A DNA stretch of 64,000 bases from Rhizobium chutanense (GCF_002531935.1 NZ_NWSV01000005.1:124001-188000), one strand, 5' to 3'; shown: positions 7,388 to 15,716, numbered from the stretch's first letter. The notes: generated from the letters alone by a model not told the origin. A program made the numbers and translations.

Positions 7388-9163
7388 CTAGAGAACTTTG
7401 GCGAGGAACTCGCGTGTTCGGGGGTGCTCGGCTTGCGTGAAGATCCGGGCCGGCGGGCCTGCTTCGAGGATACGGCCGCTTTCCATGAAGACGACGGTGT
7501 CGGCGACTTCGCGGGCAAAACCGATTTCATGGGTGACGATGACGAGTGTCGTGCCGGTGCGGGCAAGCTCCTTGATGACATCGAGCACTTCGCCGACGAG
7601 TTCCGGATCGAGTGCCGAGGTCGGCTCGTCGAAGAGCAGCACCTTCGGGCGGAGCGCCAGCGCGCGGGCGATCGCCACGCGCTGCTGCTGGCCGCCGGAG
7701 AGCTGGCGCGGATAGGCGTTGATCTTGTCGCTGAGGCCGATGCGCGCAAGCAGCTCCTGCGCCAATTGCACGGCATCCTCGCGGCTGACGCCGCGCACTT
7801 GGATCGGCGCCTCGATCAGGTTTTCGAGCACGGTCAGATGCGGGAAGAGATTGAAGCTCTGGAAGACCATGCCGATATCGGCACGGCGCTGAAGGATCTG
7901 TTTCTCCTTGAGCTCGTAGAGCGTGTCGCCCTTCCTGCTATAGCCGACGAAATCGCCGTCGACCGAAATGAAGCCCTCATCGACACGCTCCAGATGGTTG
8001 ATGGCGCGCAGAAGCGTCGACTTGCCGGAACCGGATGGGCCGAGGATGGCGGTCACGCTGCCGGCCGGCAGGCTGAGCTCGACTTTATCAAGCACCTTCA
8101 GCGAGCCGAAACTCTTCGAGATGCCTTGGATACGCACTGCGCCGCCTGCGGCCCTGAGGACCGCCGCATCCCGGAAGCCGGTCTTGCGCACCGTGTCGGT
8201 TGCCGCATCGAGGACAGGAAGCGGACGGCGGAAGCGCTCGAAAAATGCCTGAAAAGGCAGCGGTGTCGGATTGCGCACGGCGCCCTTGGAGAAGTAGCGC
8301 TCGATATAGCGCTGCGCGATCGACAGCACCGTCATGATGATCAGATACCAGACGGTCGCCACCATCAGCAGCGGAATGACTTCGAGATTGCGGCGGTAGA
8401 TCACCTGCACCGTGTAGAAGAGTTCCGGCAGCGCCAGAACGTAGACCATCGACGTGCTCTTCGCCAATCCGATCAGCTCGTTAAAGCCGGTCGGCAGGAT
8501 CGATCGCATGGCCTGCGGCAGCACGATACGAAAGGCCTGGCGCCGGCGCGGCAGGCCGAGTGCGGCGGCGGCCTCCAGCTGCCCATGGTCGACCGACAGG
8601 ATGCCGCCGCGGACGATCTCGGCGAAAAAGGCCGACTGGTTGAGCGTGAGACCGAGGAAAGCGGCGGCAAACGGCGTCAGCAGCTGCACCGTGGGATAGT
8701 CGATGAAGACCGTATCGGTGAAGGGAATGCCGATCTTGATCGTCTCATAGAGGTAGCCGAGATTGTTCAAGATCAGCAGCAGCACGATGACGGGGATCGA
8801 GCGCAGCAACCAGATATAGCCCCAGGAAAGACCGGAGAGCAGCGGCGATCTGGAGACGCGGGCAAGCGCCAGCGCCGTTCCGAGAATGGAACCGGATATG
8901 GCGGCAAGCACGGTCAGGAGCAACGTCCTGCCGAGGCCGACGAGCACCGGCTCGGCGAAGAACCATTCGGCAAAGACGTTCCAACCCCAGCGCGGATTGG
9001 TGAAGGTCGAATAGAGCACGGCAATGATGACGACGGCGGCAAAGATCGTGCCTGCCAGACGGCCGGGATGGCGTGCCGGCACGATGCGGTAACGGGAATA
9101 GTCCTTCGATTCTGCCGTCCTGCTGCCGGGATCGATACCGGCGAAATCCGTCGTCAGTGCCAT
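7388..9163 (-). CDS. Fused ABC amino-acid importer: permease domain plus ATPase domain
   Basis: One 591-aa polypeptide joins two subunits that are usually separate. Residues about 35-295 are a HisM-type permease with five or so membrane spans and the EAA loop ([20 protein letters not shown], about 197-216). After a linker (about 296-343) comes a GlnQ/HisP-type ATPase with Walker [10 protein letters not shown] (about 375), signature LSGGQQQRV, Walker [15 protein letters not shown] and switch histidine in VTHEIGFA. All catalytic motifs are intact. The reading frame is continuous, so this is a true fusion. It would act as a homodimer in the inner membrane and serve the two binding proteins at 5351-7295. 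Confidence 0.92.
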   Translation of the reverse strand: MALTTDFAGIDPGSRTAESKDYSRYRIVPARHPGRLAGTIFAAVVIIAVLYSTFTNPRWGWNVFAEWFFAEPVLVGLGRTLLLTVLAAISGSILGTALALARVSRSPLLSGLSWGYIWLLRSIPVIVLLLILNNLGYLYETIKIGIPFTDTVFIDYPTVQLLTPFAAAFLGLTLNQSAFFAEIVRGGILSVDHGQLEAAAALGLPRRRQAFRIVLPQAMRSILPTGFNELIGLAKSTSMVYVLALPELFYTVQVIYRRNLEVIPLLMVATVWYLIIMTVLSIAQRYIERYFSKGAVRNPTPLPFQAFFERFRRPLPVLDAATDTVRKTGFRDAAVLRAAGGAVRIQGISKSFGSLKVLDKVELSLPAGSVTAILGPSGSGKSTLLRAINHLERVDEGFISVDGDFVGYSRKGDTLYELKEKQILQRRADIGMVFQSFNLFPHLTVLENLIEAPIQVRGVSREDAVQLAQELLARIGLSDKINAYPRQLSGGQQQRVAIARALALRPKVLLFDEPTSALDPELVGEVLDVIKELARTGTTLVIVTHEIGFAREVADTVVFMESGRILEAGPPARIFTQAEHPRTREFLAKVL

Positions 9164-9200
9164 TGTGCTTCCCTTTTATGATTGTCGGTCTTTGCCGTTT

Positions 9201-9746
9201 TCAGTGATTTGCGCCGGCCACGCGCAGGCGCGGTGCCGCATCTTCGAGAGCAGGCCCGGCGAGATGGGTGATGTCCTTCTCGAAGGGCAGGCTCTTGTAG
9301 ATTTCGGGATCGGCTGATGTGTCGAAGAGCGCGGTGTAGCCATAGTTCAGATAGAGGCCGACGGCCTCGGGCTGGCGAAAGCCGGTTGTGAGGTAGATAC
9401 GGGCATAGCCCTGGCGGGCGGCCTGGATCTCCAGCTCCACCAGCACCTTGCGGGCAAGCCCCTGGCGGCGCAGGTCGGAACGCGTCCAGATGCGTTTAAA
9501 TTCGGCCGTGCGCTCATCATAATGCTTGAAGGCGCCGCCGCCGATGGTTTCACCATTGCGGATCAGCAGCAGGAAATTGCCGTGAGGCGGCGCAAAGGCT
9601 TCAGCCGGATAGCGATTGAGTTCGGCGGCCGCACCTTCGGCATTGAAATAGGTGCCGTAGCGGCTGTCATATTCGTGGATCAATTCATCGATCAGCGGCT
9701 TGGCGCGCGGATCGAGAGGGCTCGTATAGAGAAACGTATCGCTCAT
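9201..9746 (-). CDS. GNAT-family N-acetyltransferase
   Basis: This is a 181-aa acetyl-CoA-dependent acetyltransferase. The CoA-binding region is RSDLRRQGLARKVLVELE (Q/R-x-x-G-x-A form, about residues 90-107) followed by GYARIYLTTGFRQPEAVGLY, the C-terminal GNAT strand and helix. The ATG at 9746 has GGGTGA eight bases upstream; a GTG at 9758 overlapping the preceding stop is also possible. It directly follows the M20 deacylase gene. An N-acetyltransferase next to an N-deacetylase and flavin monooxygenases is the hallmark of the B. subtilis SnaA/SndA/Cmo pathway, in which an S-modified cysteine is N-acetylated before oxidation. The assignment to that step is inference from context. Confidence 0.85.
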   Translation of the reverse strand: MSDTFLYTSPLDPRAKPLIDELIHEYDSRYGTYFNAEGAAAELNRYPAEAFAPPHGNFLLLIRNGETIGGGAFKHYDERTAEFKRIWTRSDLRRQGLARKVLVELEIQAARQGYARIYLTTGFRQPEAVGLYLNYGYTALFDTSADPEIYKSLPFEKDITHLAGPALEDAAPRLRVAGANH

Positions 9747-9754
9747 ATCGTTCG

Positions 9755-10954
9755 TCACCCGTTGTCATCAGTGAGGAAGGTTTCGGCGAGCCGCACCCAG
9801 TAGCGGGCGGCGGGCGCGATGATCGCGTCGTTGAAATCGTAGTGAGCGCTGTGAAGAGGAGCGCTGTCGCCATTGCCGACGAAAAGATAGCTGCCGGGAT
9901 TGGCCTGCAGCATGAAGGCGAAATCCTCGCTTGCGGTTCTCGGCCGGAAATCCTTCTCGATCGCGGCGAGGCCGAGCGCGTCATAGGCGACATCACGGGC
10001 AAATGCCGTCTCTTTGGCGTGATTGACCAACGCCGGAAAGCCGAGGCGGTAGTTCACATCCGCCTCGGCGCCGAAGCTTTCGGCCTGGGCACGGGCAAGG
10101 GCTGGAATACGCTTCTGCAGCAGCTGGCGGACGGTCTCGCTGAAAGCCCGCATGGTGAGCTTCATCTCCACGCTCTCGGGGATCACGTTCGAGGCGGAGC
10201 CGGCATGGATCGAGCCGACGGTGGCGACCGCCATATCCTGTGGATCGACATTGCGCGAGACGACGCTCTGCAGGGCAGTGATGAAGGAGGCCGAAGCCAG
10301 CACCGGATCGACGGTCCGGTGCGGTTCGGCACCATGGCCGCCCTTGCCGATGATCTTGATGACCGCCTTGTCGACCGAAGCCATGGCCGGGCCGGCTACG
10401 AAGCCGAATTGGCCGGTCGGCACACCCGGCCAATTGTGCAGCCCAAAGACCGCATCGACAGGAAAACGTTCGAACAGGCCTTCCGAGATCATCTTGCGGG
10501 CACCGGCGCCGATCTCCTCGGCGGGCTGGAAGATCAGCCGCAGCGTGCCGCTGAAATTGCCGCTCTCTGCAAGATAGCGGGCAGCGGCCAAGAGGATCGA
10601 GGTATGGCCGTCATGGCCGCAGGCATGCATAACGCCGGGATTGCTGCTGGCATAGGCAAGGCCGGTCGCCTCTTCGATCGGCAGCGCATCCATATCGGCG
10701 CGAATGCCGATCCGCTTCTTGCCGCCCCCGCGCTTGAGGGTGGCGACGATGCCGGTGCCGGCAATGCCCGTCGCCACCTCATAACCCCAGGCAGAAAGCC
10801 GGGATGCCACGAGCTTGCTGGTCCTCAGCTCCTGGAACGCCAGCTCCGGATATTGATGCAGGTCGTGGCGAAGCGCGATGATCTCGTCGAGATAAGAGGC
10901 GATGTTCTTCTCGACCGGATCGTTGCTGCGCGGGTTTTGAGCGATGATATCCAT
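9755..10954 (-). CDS. M20-family amidohydrolase (N-acyl amino acid deacylase type)
   Basis: The 399-aa protein is a metal-dependent M20D peptidase/amidohydrolase. Metal ligands and catalytic residues appear in IGIRADMDALPIEE, HACGHDGHTS and IFQPAEEIGAGA; the inserted dimerisation domain starts near KAVIKIIGKGGHGAEPH. TASEDFAFML near the C-terminus supplies the last ligand. It should cleave an N-acyl amino acid. It lies 17 bases after the NtaA-type monooxygenase and next to the acetyltransferase gene. By analogy with SndA of B. subtilis it may remove the acetyl group from an N-acetyl-cysteine product; hippurate- or IAA-conjugate hydrolysis is the alternative suggested by the family alone. Confidence 0.9.
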   Translation of the reverse strand: MDIIAQNPRSNDPVEKNIASYLDEIIALRHDLHQYPELAFQELRTSKLVASRLSAWGYEVATGIAGTGIVATLKRGGGKKRIGIRADMDALPIEEATGLAYASSNPGVMHACGHDGHTSILLAAARYLAESGNFSGTLRLIFQPAEEIGAGARKMISEGLFERFPVDAVFGLHNWPGVPTGQFGFVAGPAMASVDKAVIKIIGKGGHGAEPHRTVDPVLASASFITALQSVVSRNVDPQDMAVATVGSIHAGSASNVIPESVEMKLTMRAFSETVRQLLQKRIPALARAQAESFGAEADVNYRLGFPALVNHAKETAFARDVAYDALGLAAIEKDFRPRTASEDFAFMLQANPGSYLFVGNGDSAPLHSAHYDFNDAIIAPAARYWVRLAETFLTDDNG

Positions 10955-10971
10955 GGCGGTTCGCCGGCGCC

Positions 10972-12321
10972 TCAGGCGCCGACAGCCTTTCCGCGCTCGA
11001 GCTGATCGGCGCCGGCCGCATAGCGGCTTTCGCGGAAGGGCAGACCGAGATGGTCGCGCAGCGTCTCGCCCTTCAGGACCGGATCGAAATAACCACGTTC
11101 GGTAAGGATCGGCAGAACATATCTGGAGAAATCGTCGAAACCCTCGGCGATGACGGGAAAGCCGAGAATGAACCCATCGGCCGCACCCTGCTCCACCCAG
11201 CGGATGATCTCGCCGGCGATATGCTCGGCGGTGCCGATGAAGGCGGTGCGCGGTGTTGCCGAATCGAGTGCGACCTGGCGGAGCGTCAGGCCTTTCTCCC
11301 GCGCCGTCCTTTTGATGCGGTCGGTGGTGGCGCGGAAATTGTTCCTGCCGATATCGCCGAGTTCGGGGAACGGCTCGTCGAGAGGATAGACGCTGAAATC
11401 GTGGTGATCGAAGAAGCGGCCGAGATAGGCGAGTGCCTCCTCTATCGTGACGAGGTTGCGGATGGCCTGGTACTTGGCTTCGGCTTCGTCAGGCGTTGCC
11501 CCAACGATCGGGCCGATACCGGGATAGATGCCGACCTCCGCCGCCGGGCGCCCATGGGCAATGACGCTGTCCTTCAGCTGGCGATAAAAGGCCTGCGCCT
11601 CCTCGAAAGGCCCACCATTGGTGAAGACGGCATCGGCATGTTTGCCGGCGAGCCTGATGCCGGAATCCGAGGCTCCCGCCTGGAAGACCACCGGCTGGCC
11701 CTGCTTGGAACGACCGATGTTGAGCGGCCCCTCAACGCGGAAAAAACGGCCCTTGTGGTTGAGACGATGCATCTTCGCCTTGTCGACAAAGACGCCGGTC
11801 TCGCGATTGCGGACGAAAGCGTCGTCGTCCCAGGAATCCCACAGGCCCTTGATCGCATCGATATAGTCCTCGGCGATCTCGTAGCGCAGCTCATGTTCGG
11901 GATGTTCGCGGCTGTAGTTGCGCCCCGAGCCCTCGAGTGGTGAGGTGACCGCGTTCCACCCTGCCCGGCCGCCGCTGATGAGATCGATCGAGGCGAACTG
12001 GCGGGCAATGGTGAAGGGATCGCTGTAGGAGGTGGAGACCGTGCCGACGAGGCCGATTTTCGAGGTCGAGGCCGCAAGCGCCGAGAGAATGGCGATCGGC
12101 TCGAACCGATTGAGAAAATGCGGGATCGACTGCTCGTTGATATAGAGCCCGTCGGCGACGAAGGCGAAGGCGATGCCGGCCGCTTCCGCCTTGCGCGCCG
12201 TCTTGACAAAGAAGTCGAAATTGACGCTGGCATCGGCCGGTCCGCTCGGATGTTTCCAGGCATTCATGTGGCCGCCGGGACCCTGCAGCATGATGCCGAA
12301 CGTGACGTGTTTCTGAGCCAT
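10972..12321 (-). CDS. NtaA/SnaA/DszA-type FMNH2-dependent monooxygenase
   Basis: The 449-aa length, well above the normal 330-350 for luciferase-like enzymes, is typical of the NtaA/SnaA/DszA subfamily. Matching stretches are TFGIMLQGPGGHMNAWKHP at the N-terminus, SFVADGLYINEQS-like residues, ISGGRAGWNAVTS, and PVVFQAGASDSGIRLAG. Members cleave C-N or C-S bonds of chelators, sulfones and S-alkyl cysteines using FMNH2 from a separate reductase. ATG at 12321 follows AAGGAG. In the B. subtilis operon the equivalent is CmoJ (formerly YtnJ). Here it is the second gene of the operon, 23 bases after a second LLM gene, which matches the CmoO/CmoJ pairing. Confidence 0.9.
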   Translation of the reverse strand: MAQKHVTFGIMLQGPGGHMNAWKHPSGPADASVNFDFFVKTARKAEAAGIAFAFVADGLYINEQSIPHFLNRFEPIAILSALAASTSKIGLVGTVSTSYSDPFTIARQFASIDLISGGRAGWNAVTSPLEGSGRNYSREHPEHELRYEIAEDYIDAIKGLWDSWDDDAFVRNRETGVFVDKAKMHRLNHKGRFFRVEGPLNIGRSKQGQPVVFQAGASDSGIRLAGKHADAVFTNGGPFEEAQAFYRQLKDSVIAHGRPAAEVGIYPGIGPIVGATPDEAEAKYQAIRNLVTIEEALAYLGRFFDHHDFSVYPLDEPFPELGDIGRNNFRATTDRIKRTAREKGLTLRQVALDSATPRTAFIGTAEHIAGEIIRWVEQGAADGFILGFPVIAEGFDDFSRYVLPILTERGYFDPVLKGETLRDHLGLPFRESRYAAGADQLERGKAVGA

Positions 12322-12344
12322 GGGATCGATCTCCTTGAAAACGG

Positions 12345-13337
12345 TCAGGCGACGAGGGAAAGCCGCTCGGCGGCGAGCAACTCGATGGAAGCCAGTCGCT
12401 CGGCGACCGAAAGCGCCGGCGTGTCGAGCACGAACTCCTTGACGCCGTAGCGGCGGTGAAGCGCATCCAATTCCTTGCGGATCTGCTTTGCCGTGCCGTG
12501 CAGGACGCTCGGCACCTTCTCCTCGATGTGGTAATCGGTGACACCGGCCTGGCGGGCGAATTCGGCCGCCTGCTCCTCGCTGCCGACATTGACGGTCTGA
12601 CCGTTCGGCAGGAACACCTTGACGATGCGCAGCTTGCCGACGCGCTCGCGGGCATAGTCCTCGCTTTCGGCGGCGAAGGCTGCGAGCGCCAAGATCGGCC
12701 GCTTGCCGCCGGATGCCCGCTCATAGGTCTCGAAGGTCCTGCGCAGATTGTCCGGATCGCCGTTCAGGTGACCGGCAAAAACGAACTCCCAGCCCTTCTC
12801 GGCAGCAAGTTCGGCGCTTTCGACGCTGGCGCCGAGCAGGAAACGTTCGGGGGGAGTGGGCGGGAAAGGGGTCGCCTGCGCACCGTCGTAATTCGGGTCG
12901 GCGGCAAGATAGGTGTTGAGGTCGGAAAGCTGGTCGGCAAAATCCGGCTTCCTGGACGGATCGACGGCAAGCTGGAGCGCGCGCGTCGACAGCGGAAAAC
13001 CGCCCGGCGCCTTGCCGACACCGAGATCGACGCGGCCGGGCGCCAGCGAGGCCAGAAGATTGAAGGTCTCGGCAACCTTATAGGCGCTGTAGTGCTGCAG
13101 CATGACACCGCCCGAACCGATGCGGATCTTCGAGGTTCTGGCGAGAAGATAGGCGATCAGCGCCTCTGGCGCGGAACTCGCCAGATTGGACATGTTATGA
13201 TGTTCCGCGACCCAGAAACGGTGATAACCGAGTTCCTCGGCCCGGGCGGCAATCTTGACCGTCGCCCGCAACGCATCCGCCGCGGTAAGCCCCTGTTCGA
13301 TCGGGCTTTTGTCGAGAAGGCTGAGAAGGTAGGTCAT
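12345..13337 (-). CDS. MsnO8-like LLM flavin-dependent monooxygenase
   Basis: This 330-aa luciferase-like oxidoreductase matches the MsnO8 subgroup: YLLSLLDKSPI at the start, EELGYHRFWVAEHHNM (flavin-binding strand with the E-H-H motif), RIGSGGVMLQHYSAYKVAE, and GRVDLGVGKAPGG. The C-terminal GTAKQIRKELD segment closes the barrel. It is the first gene of the nine-gene operon and carries the palindrome copy at 13372-13390 just upstream of its ATG. It corresponds in position and family to CmoO (YtmO) of B. subtilis, which acts with CmoJ on S-modified N-acetylcysteine. Flavin would come from the reductase encoded at 226-786. Confidence 0.88.
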   Translation of the reverse strand: MTYLLSLLDKSPIEQGLTAADALRATVKIAARAEELGYHRFWVAEHHNMSNLASSAPEALIAYLLARTSKIRIGSGGVMLQHYSAYKVAETFNLLASLAPGRVDLGVGKAPGGFPLSTRALQLAVDPSRKPDFADQLSDLNTYLAADPNYDGAQATPFPPTPPERFLLGASVESAELAAEKGWEFVFAGHLNGDPDNLRRTFETYERASGGKRPILALAAFAAESEDYARERVGKLRIVKVFLPNGQTVNVGSEEQAAEFARQAGVTDYHIEEKVPSVLHGTAKQIRKELDALHRRYGVKEFVLDTPALSVAERLASIELLAAERLSLVA

Positions 13338-13371
13338 GACACCACGATCCGATCGTTGGTTGCAAAATTTA

Positions 13372-13390
13372 GTCTATAAAATCAGTAGAC
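13372..13390. promoter_or_regulatory. Palindromic operator, copy 3 (GTCTATAAAATCAGTAGAC)
   Basis: The copy has 5-base arms GTCTA and TAGAC around a 9-base centre. It lies 35 bases upstream of the first gene of the nine-gene operon. Eleven leading bases (GTCTATAAAAT) are identical to those of copies 1 and 2. It overlaps the expected promoter of the operon. Confidence 0.65.
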
Positions 13391-13544
13391 AAACTTCTTT
13401 ATAAGAAATGACTTTCTCTTTCGCAGCCGCTGAAGGAAAAAAACAGGCGCGCACCGAACCTCCCGATCGCATGTCGGGAGGGCTGGCCGAACTCTTCCAA
13501 TCGACCATTTGATGATCTATATTCTGGTCGAAAGGAGTACCCGC

Positions 13545-13826
13545 ATGAAGCTGTCAGAACAGGTCAAGCCGATCAGCTATCTCAAGGCGCATGCGCCCGA
13601 GATCATCCGGACGCTGAAGGATAATCCACAGCCGGTGGTCATTACCCTGCATGGCGAGGCGAAGGCCATTCTTCAGGATGTCGGACAATATGAAGAAACG
13701 CAGGAGACGCTGGCGCTCCTGAAAGTGCTGGCGCTCACCAATCGGCAGGTCGACGAGGGCAAATTGCGCCCCGCTGCGGAAAGCTTTGCGCGCATCCGCA
13801 AACGTCTGGCCGATAGCCAGTCCTGA
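13545..13826 (+). CDS. Type II antitoxin, Phd/YefM-like
   Basis: The 93-aa protein starts MKLSEQVKPISYLKAHAPE and continues with QPVVITLHGEAKAILQDVGQYEE, the pattern of Phd/YefM antitoxins: an N-terminal DNA-binding fold with a C-terminal toxin-wrapping tail. The ATG at 13545 has AAAGGAG at the correct distance; an upstream frame start at 13509 does not. Its stop overlaps the start of the toxin gene by one base (TGATG), the usual coupling. The antitoxin would neutralise the toxin and repress the pair. It lies next to repC and points toward it, as plasmid-stabilising modules often do. Confidence 0.88.
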   Translation: MKLSEQVKPISYLKAHAPEIIRTLKDNPQPVVITLHGEAKAILQDVGQYEETQETLALLKVLALTNRQVDEGKLRPAAESFARIRKRLADSQS

Positions 13827-14149
13827 TGGCCTATCGTGTTCTTTTCGCCGAGGACGCAGAACGCGACATTGAGGATCTCTATCGGTTCATCGCCGGCCGG
13901 GACGGCGCCGGAACTGCAGAGCGCGTGCTGAGCGACATCGAAAGCGCCTGCGCCGATCTCGAAGATTTCCCGGCCCGCGGAAATATTCCGAAGGAATTGG
14001 CGAGCATTGGAATCTCCGAATATCGCGAACTCCACCACAAGCCATGGCGCCTGATCTATCGCATCCTGGGCACCGATGTCGTCGTCTACTGCGTTGCCGA
14101 CGGACGCCGCGACATGCAGGCATTTCTGGAGCGCAGGCTCATCCGCTAA
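13826..14149 (+). CDS. RelE/ParE-family toxin
   Basis: The 107-aa protein has the RelE/ParE fold pattern: YRVLFAEDAERDIEDLYRFI at the start, an internal AERVLSDIE helix, GISEYRELHHKPWRLIYRIL (the arginine-rich core strands) and VVYCVADGRRDMQAFLERRL at the end. ParE-type toxins poison gyrase and RelE types cleave mRNA on the ribosome; the sequence alone does not decide. It is coupled to the antitoxin gene and ends 63 bases before the convergent repC stop. The pair probably helps maintain the plasmid. Confidence 0.88.
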   Translation: MAYRVLFAEDAERDIEDLYRFIAGRDGAGTAERVLSDIESACADLEDFPARGNIPKELASIGISEYRELHHKPWRLIYRILGTDVVVYCVADGRRDMQAFLERRLIR

Positions 14150-14212
14150 CACGCACGCAGTTTCAGGGTGTCAGAGCGCGGTGCGACCAAAAGAACGCAC
14201 GGCGCTCCAAGA

Positions 14213-15517
14213 CTATCCGGCTTTTCGGCCGGCTGGCGCATTGGCCCGCAGCAGCGCCATCAGCATCGGGCCGATCGCAAATTCTCCCTTTTCGCTTCGC
14301 CGCGTCAGGCCACGAAGGTAGCCGCCGGCCGAGTTGATGTGGCCACCGCGCTCCAAGATGCAGGCCATCACGGTCGCGGCGTTTTCCGGACCCATCACAT
14401 CTGCCGCCTCCTGATAGGCCGAGGGACTGACGCCCAGCATCGATCGAACGGTGACGGCCGCAGCCATCAGATCGCGCCAATTGCGGATCGCGCCGCCCGG
14501 ACCATAGGCAAGGATTTCCGGGCAGGCCTGCAGAACCAGGCCGAGCGGGAAGGTTTTCAGTCCGCCACGCTCATCGTGGTTGCCCGGTTGTCGGCCTGGC
14601 GCTTCGTCCTGCCTGTTCGAAACGGCTGCCTCCCCCCTGCCCTGCTCCCGCGCCACGGCGGTTAGCCGGTTGTCTTGCTCAGCCATCGCCCCCTGCTTCG
14701 GTTCGAAGCGTGGTTCAAGTTCAGAATTGGAGTCGGGATTTGAATTCTGTATGTGACGCTCGATATGATGGGCATTGCCGCTTTGTTTTGTCGATTTTAC
14801 CCGAATTTCCAGCCGGTTAAGGATGTCGGCGCGCAGGGCCGTCAATTCATCCAGCAATTGTTCGAGCTGCCCCGTCGTCGGCGACCGAGGCAGGCCTTCG
14901 ACAAGGTCTCGGAATTCGCCATAGAGGCCTTGCCAATCCCCGGGGATCTCCTCGTCGACGGCCGTCTCGATCAGCTTTGCAACGTCGCGCCGGCAAAGAG
15001 TGATCCGTTCGCGCAGCCGCTGGGCATGCAGCCGCTCTGCCGTTACTTCGGCTGCAAGCCGTTCGATCTCCTCGGCGCGGGCAAGCAGCGGCGCCAGCGA
15101 GAAACCAAAGGCCTCGTCGACCTCCCCTGCCCTGTCCCTGCGGACATAACGTTTGCCGTTGGGACTGTCCTTGCGCAGCAACAGCCCCGCCTCGACGAGC
15201 GCGGCGAGATGGCGCCGGACGGTCTGCTCGGCCATGCCGTGCGTCCTCAGCGAAAGCTGGATATTCGACGGGAATACGATCAAGCCGCTTTGCTCGGCCA
15301 GCTCGTTCTTCGGATAAAAGCTTAAGAGCGCGTTGAGCACGGCAAGTGCCCGATCGCTGATGCCGAGCAGCGGCTTTGCTTCGCACAGCGCGCGAAACAA
15401 CTTCCATTTGTCGACCGACTGATCCGGCTTGATCTCACCGGCCATGACCTGGTTTGCCAGCATGCCAAGCGTCATCGATCGCCGCCCGAAGGGCGTCGTT
15501 ATATTTCCGATTTCCAT
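14213..15517 (-). CDS. repC: Replication initiator RepC
   Basis: The 434-aa initiator of repABC plasmids is recognisable from its start MEIGNITTPFGRRSMTLGML and the following WKLFRALCEAKPLLGISDRALAVLN (winged-helix region). SNIQLSLRTHGMAEQTVRRH is the DNA-contact helix. The C-terminal domain includes WRDLMAAAVTVRSMLGVSPSAY. The ATG at 15517 has GAGG upstream and matches the family's start; the longer frame to 15616 enters the ctRNA gene. RepC is rate-limiting, acts on the origin inside its own coding sequence, and is held down by the antisense RNA encoded at about 15608-15665. It is the last gene of repABC. Confidence 0.95.
   Translation of the reverse strand: MEIGNITTPFGRRSMTLGMLANQVMAGEIKPDQSVDKWKLFRALCEAKPLLGISDRALAVLNALLSFYPKNELAEQSGLIVFPSNIQLSLRTHGMAEQTVRRHLAALVEAGLLLRKDSPNGKRYVRRDRAGEVDEAFGFSLAPLLARAEEIERLAAEVTAERLHAQRLRERITLCRRDVAKLIETAVDEEIPGDWQGLYGEFRDLVEGLPRSPTTGQLEQLLDELTALRADILNRLEIRVKSTKQSGNAHHIERHIQNSNPDSNSELEPRFEPKQGAMAEQDNRLTAVAREQGRGEAAVSNRQDEAPGRQPGNHDERGGLKTFPLGLVLQACPEILAYGPGGAIRNWRDLMAAAVTVRSMLGVSPSAYQEAADVMGPENAATVMACILERGGHINSAGGYLRGLTRRSEKGEFAIGPMLMALLRANAPAGRKAG
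14690..14825. other. Likely oriV: A+T-richer stretch inside repC
   Basis: In studied repABC plasmids the origin lies within repC in a patch of lower G+C content. The stretch around 14690-14825 (the linker between the RepC domains) is visibly A+T-richer than the flanks, with runs such as GAATTC, ATTTGAATTCTG and TTTGTTTTGTCG. This is an inference from the family; there are no defined iterons. Confidence 0.4.
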
Positions 15518-15574
15518 CTCTTCCACCTCAACGAGGCAAAAGAAGTCTGCTCGCCAAAACGGCGCCAAAAACTC

Positions 15575-15603
15575 TTGACAGCGATTCTCGGAAGTGCGAT
15601 TCT
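15575..15603 (+). promoter_or_regulatory. Promoter of the counter-transcribed RNA
   Basis: A perfect -35 box TTGACA (15575-15580) is followed 17 bases later by GATTCT (15598-15603) as a weak -10 box. Two near-identical 15-base direct repeats (GCGATTCTCGGAAGT and GCGATTCTCGGAGGT, 15581-15610) fill the spacer and continue over the -10 and start region. The promoter points opposite to repABC, as expected for ctRNA. Confidence 0.6.
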
Positions 15604-15607
15604 CGGA

Positions 15608-15665
15608 GGTGTTCAAGACTACGAGGAAAGCTTCCGTGACGGTGACGTTCGGGGGCTTTTTTCTT
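15608..15665 (+). ncRNA. repABC counter-transcribed RNA (ctRNA, incompatibility factor)
   Basis: In repABC plasmids a small antisense RNA of about 50-60 nt is encoded between repB and repC, opposite to the operon, and lowers repC expression. Here the repB-repC gap contains a plus-strand promoter and, just after it, a 10-pair stem (AAAGCTTCCG at 15627-15636 with CGGGGGCTTT at 15650-15659, including two G-U pairs). The stem is followed by TTTTCTTTT, which is a rho-independent terminator. The transcript would be about 55 nt and complementary to the repC leader. The 5' end is estimated from the promoter, so it may move a few bases. Confidence 0.75.
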
Positions 15666-15688
15666 TTGCGCGTTATCTCCTATCCCGA

Positions 15689-15702
15689 TTGTCAGCTGAC
15701 AA
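15689..15702. other. parS centromere-like site 2 (TTGTCAGCTGACAA)
   Basis: A perfect 14-bp palindrome identical to the core of the site at 18063-18078. With flanks it reads ATTGTCAGCTGACAAC and fits the repABC parS pattern GTTnnCnGCnGnnAAC except for the first base. It lies between the ctRNA gene and the repB stop codon. RepB should bind it for partition. Confidence 0.8.
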
Positions 15703-15716
15703 CCGGCCTAACTGCC

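Noticed and set aside
7424-9181. Plus-strand frame of 585 codons
   Set aside because: It is antisense to the fused permease-ATPase gene, which has every expected motif. The product is His/Arg/Asp-rich without recognisable domains.
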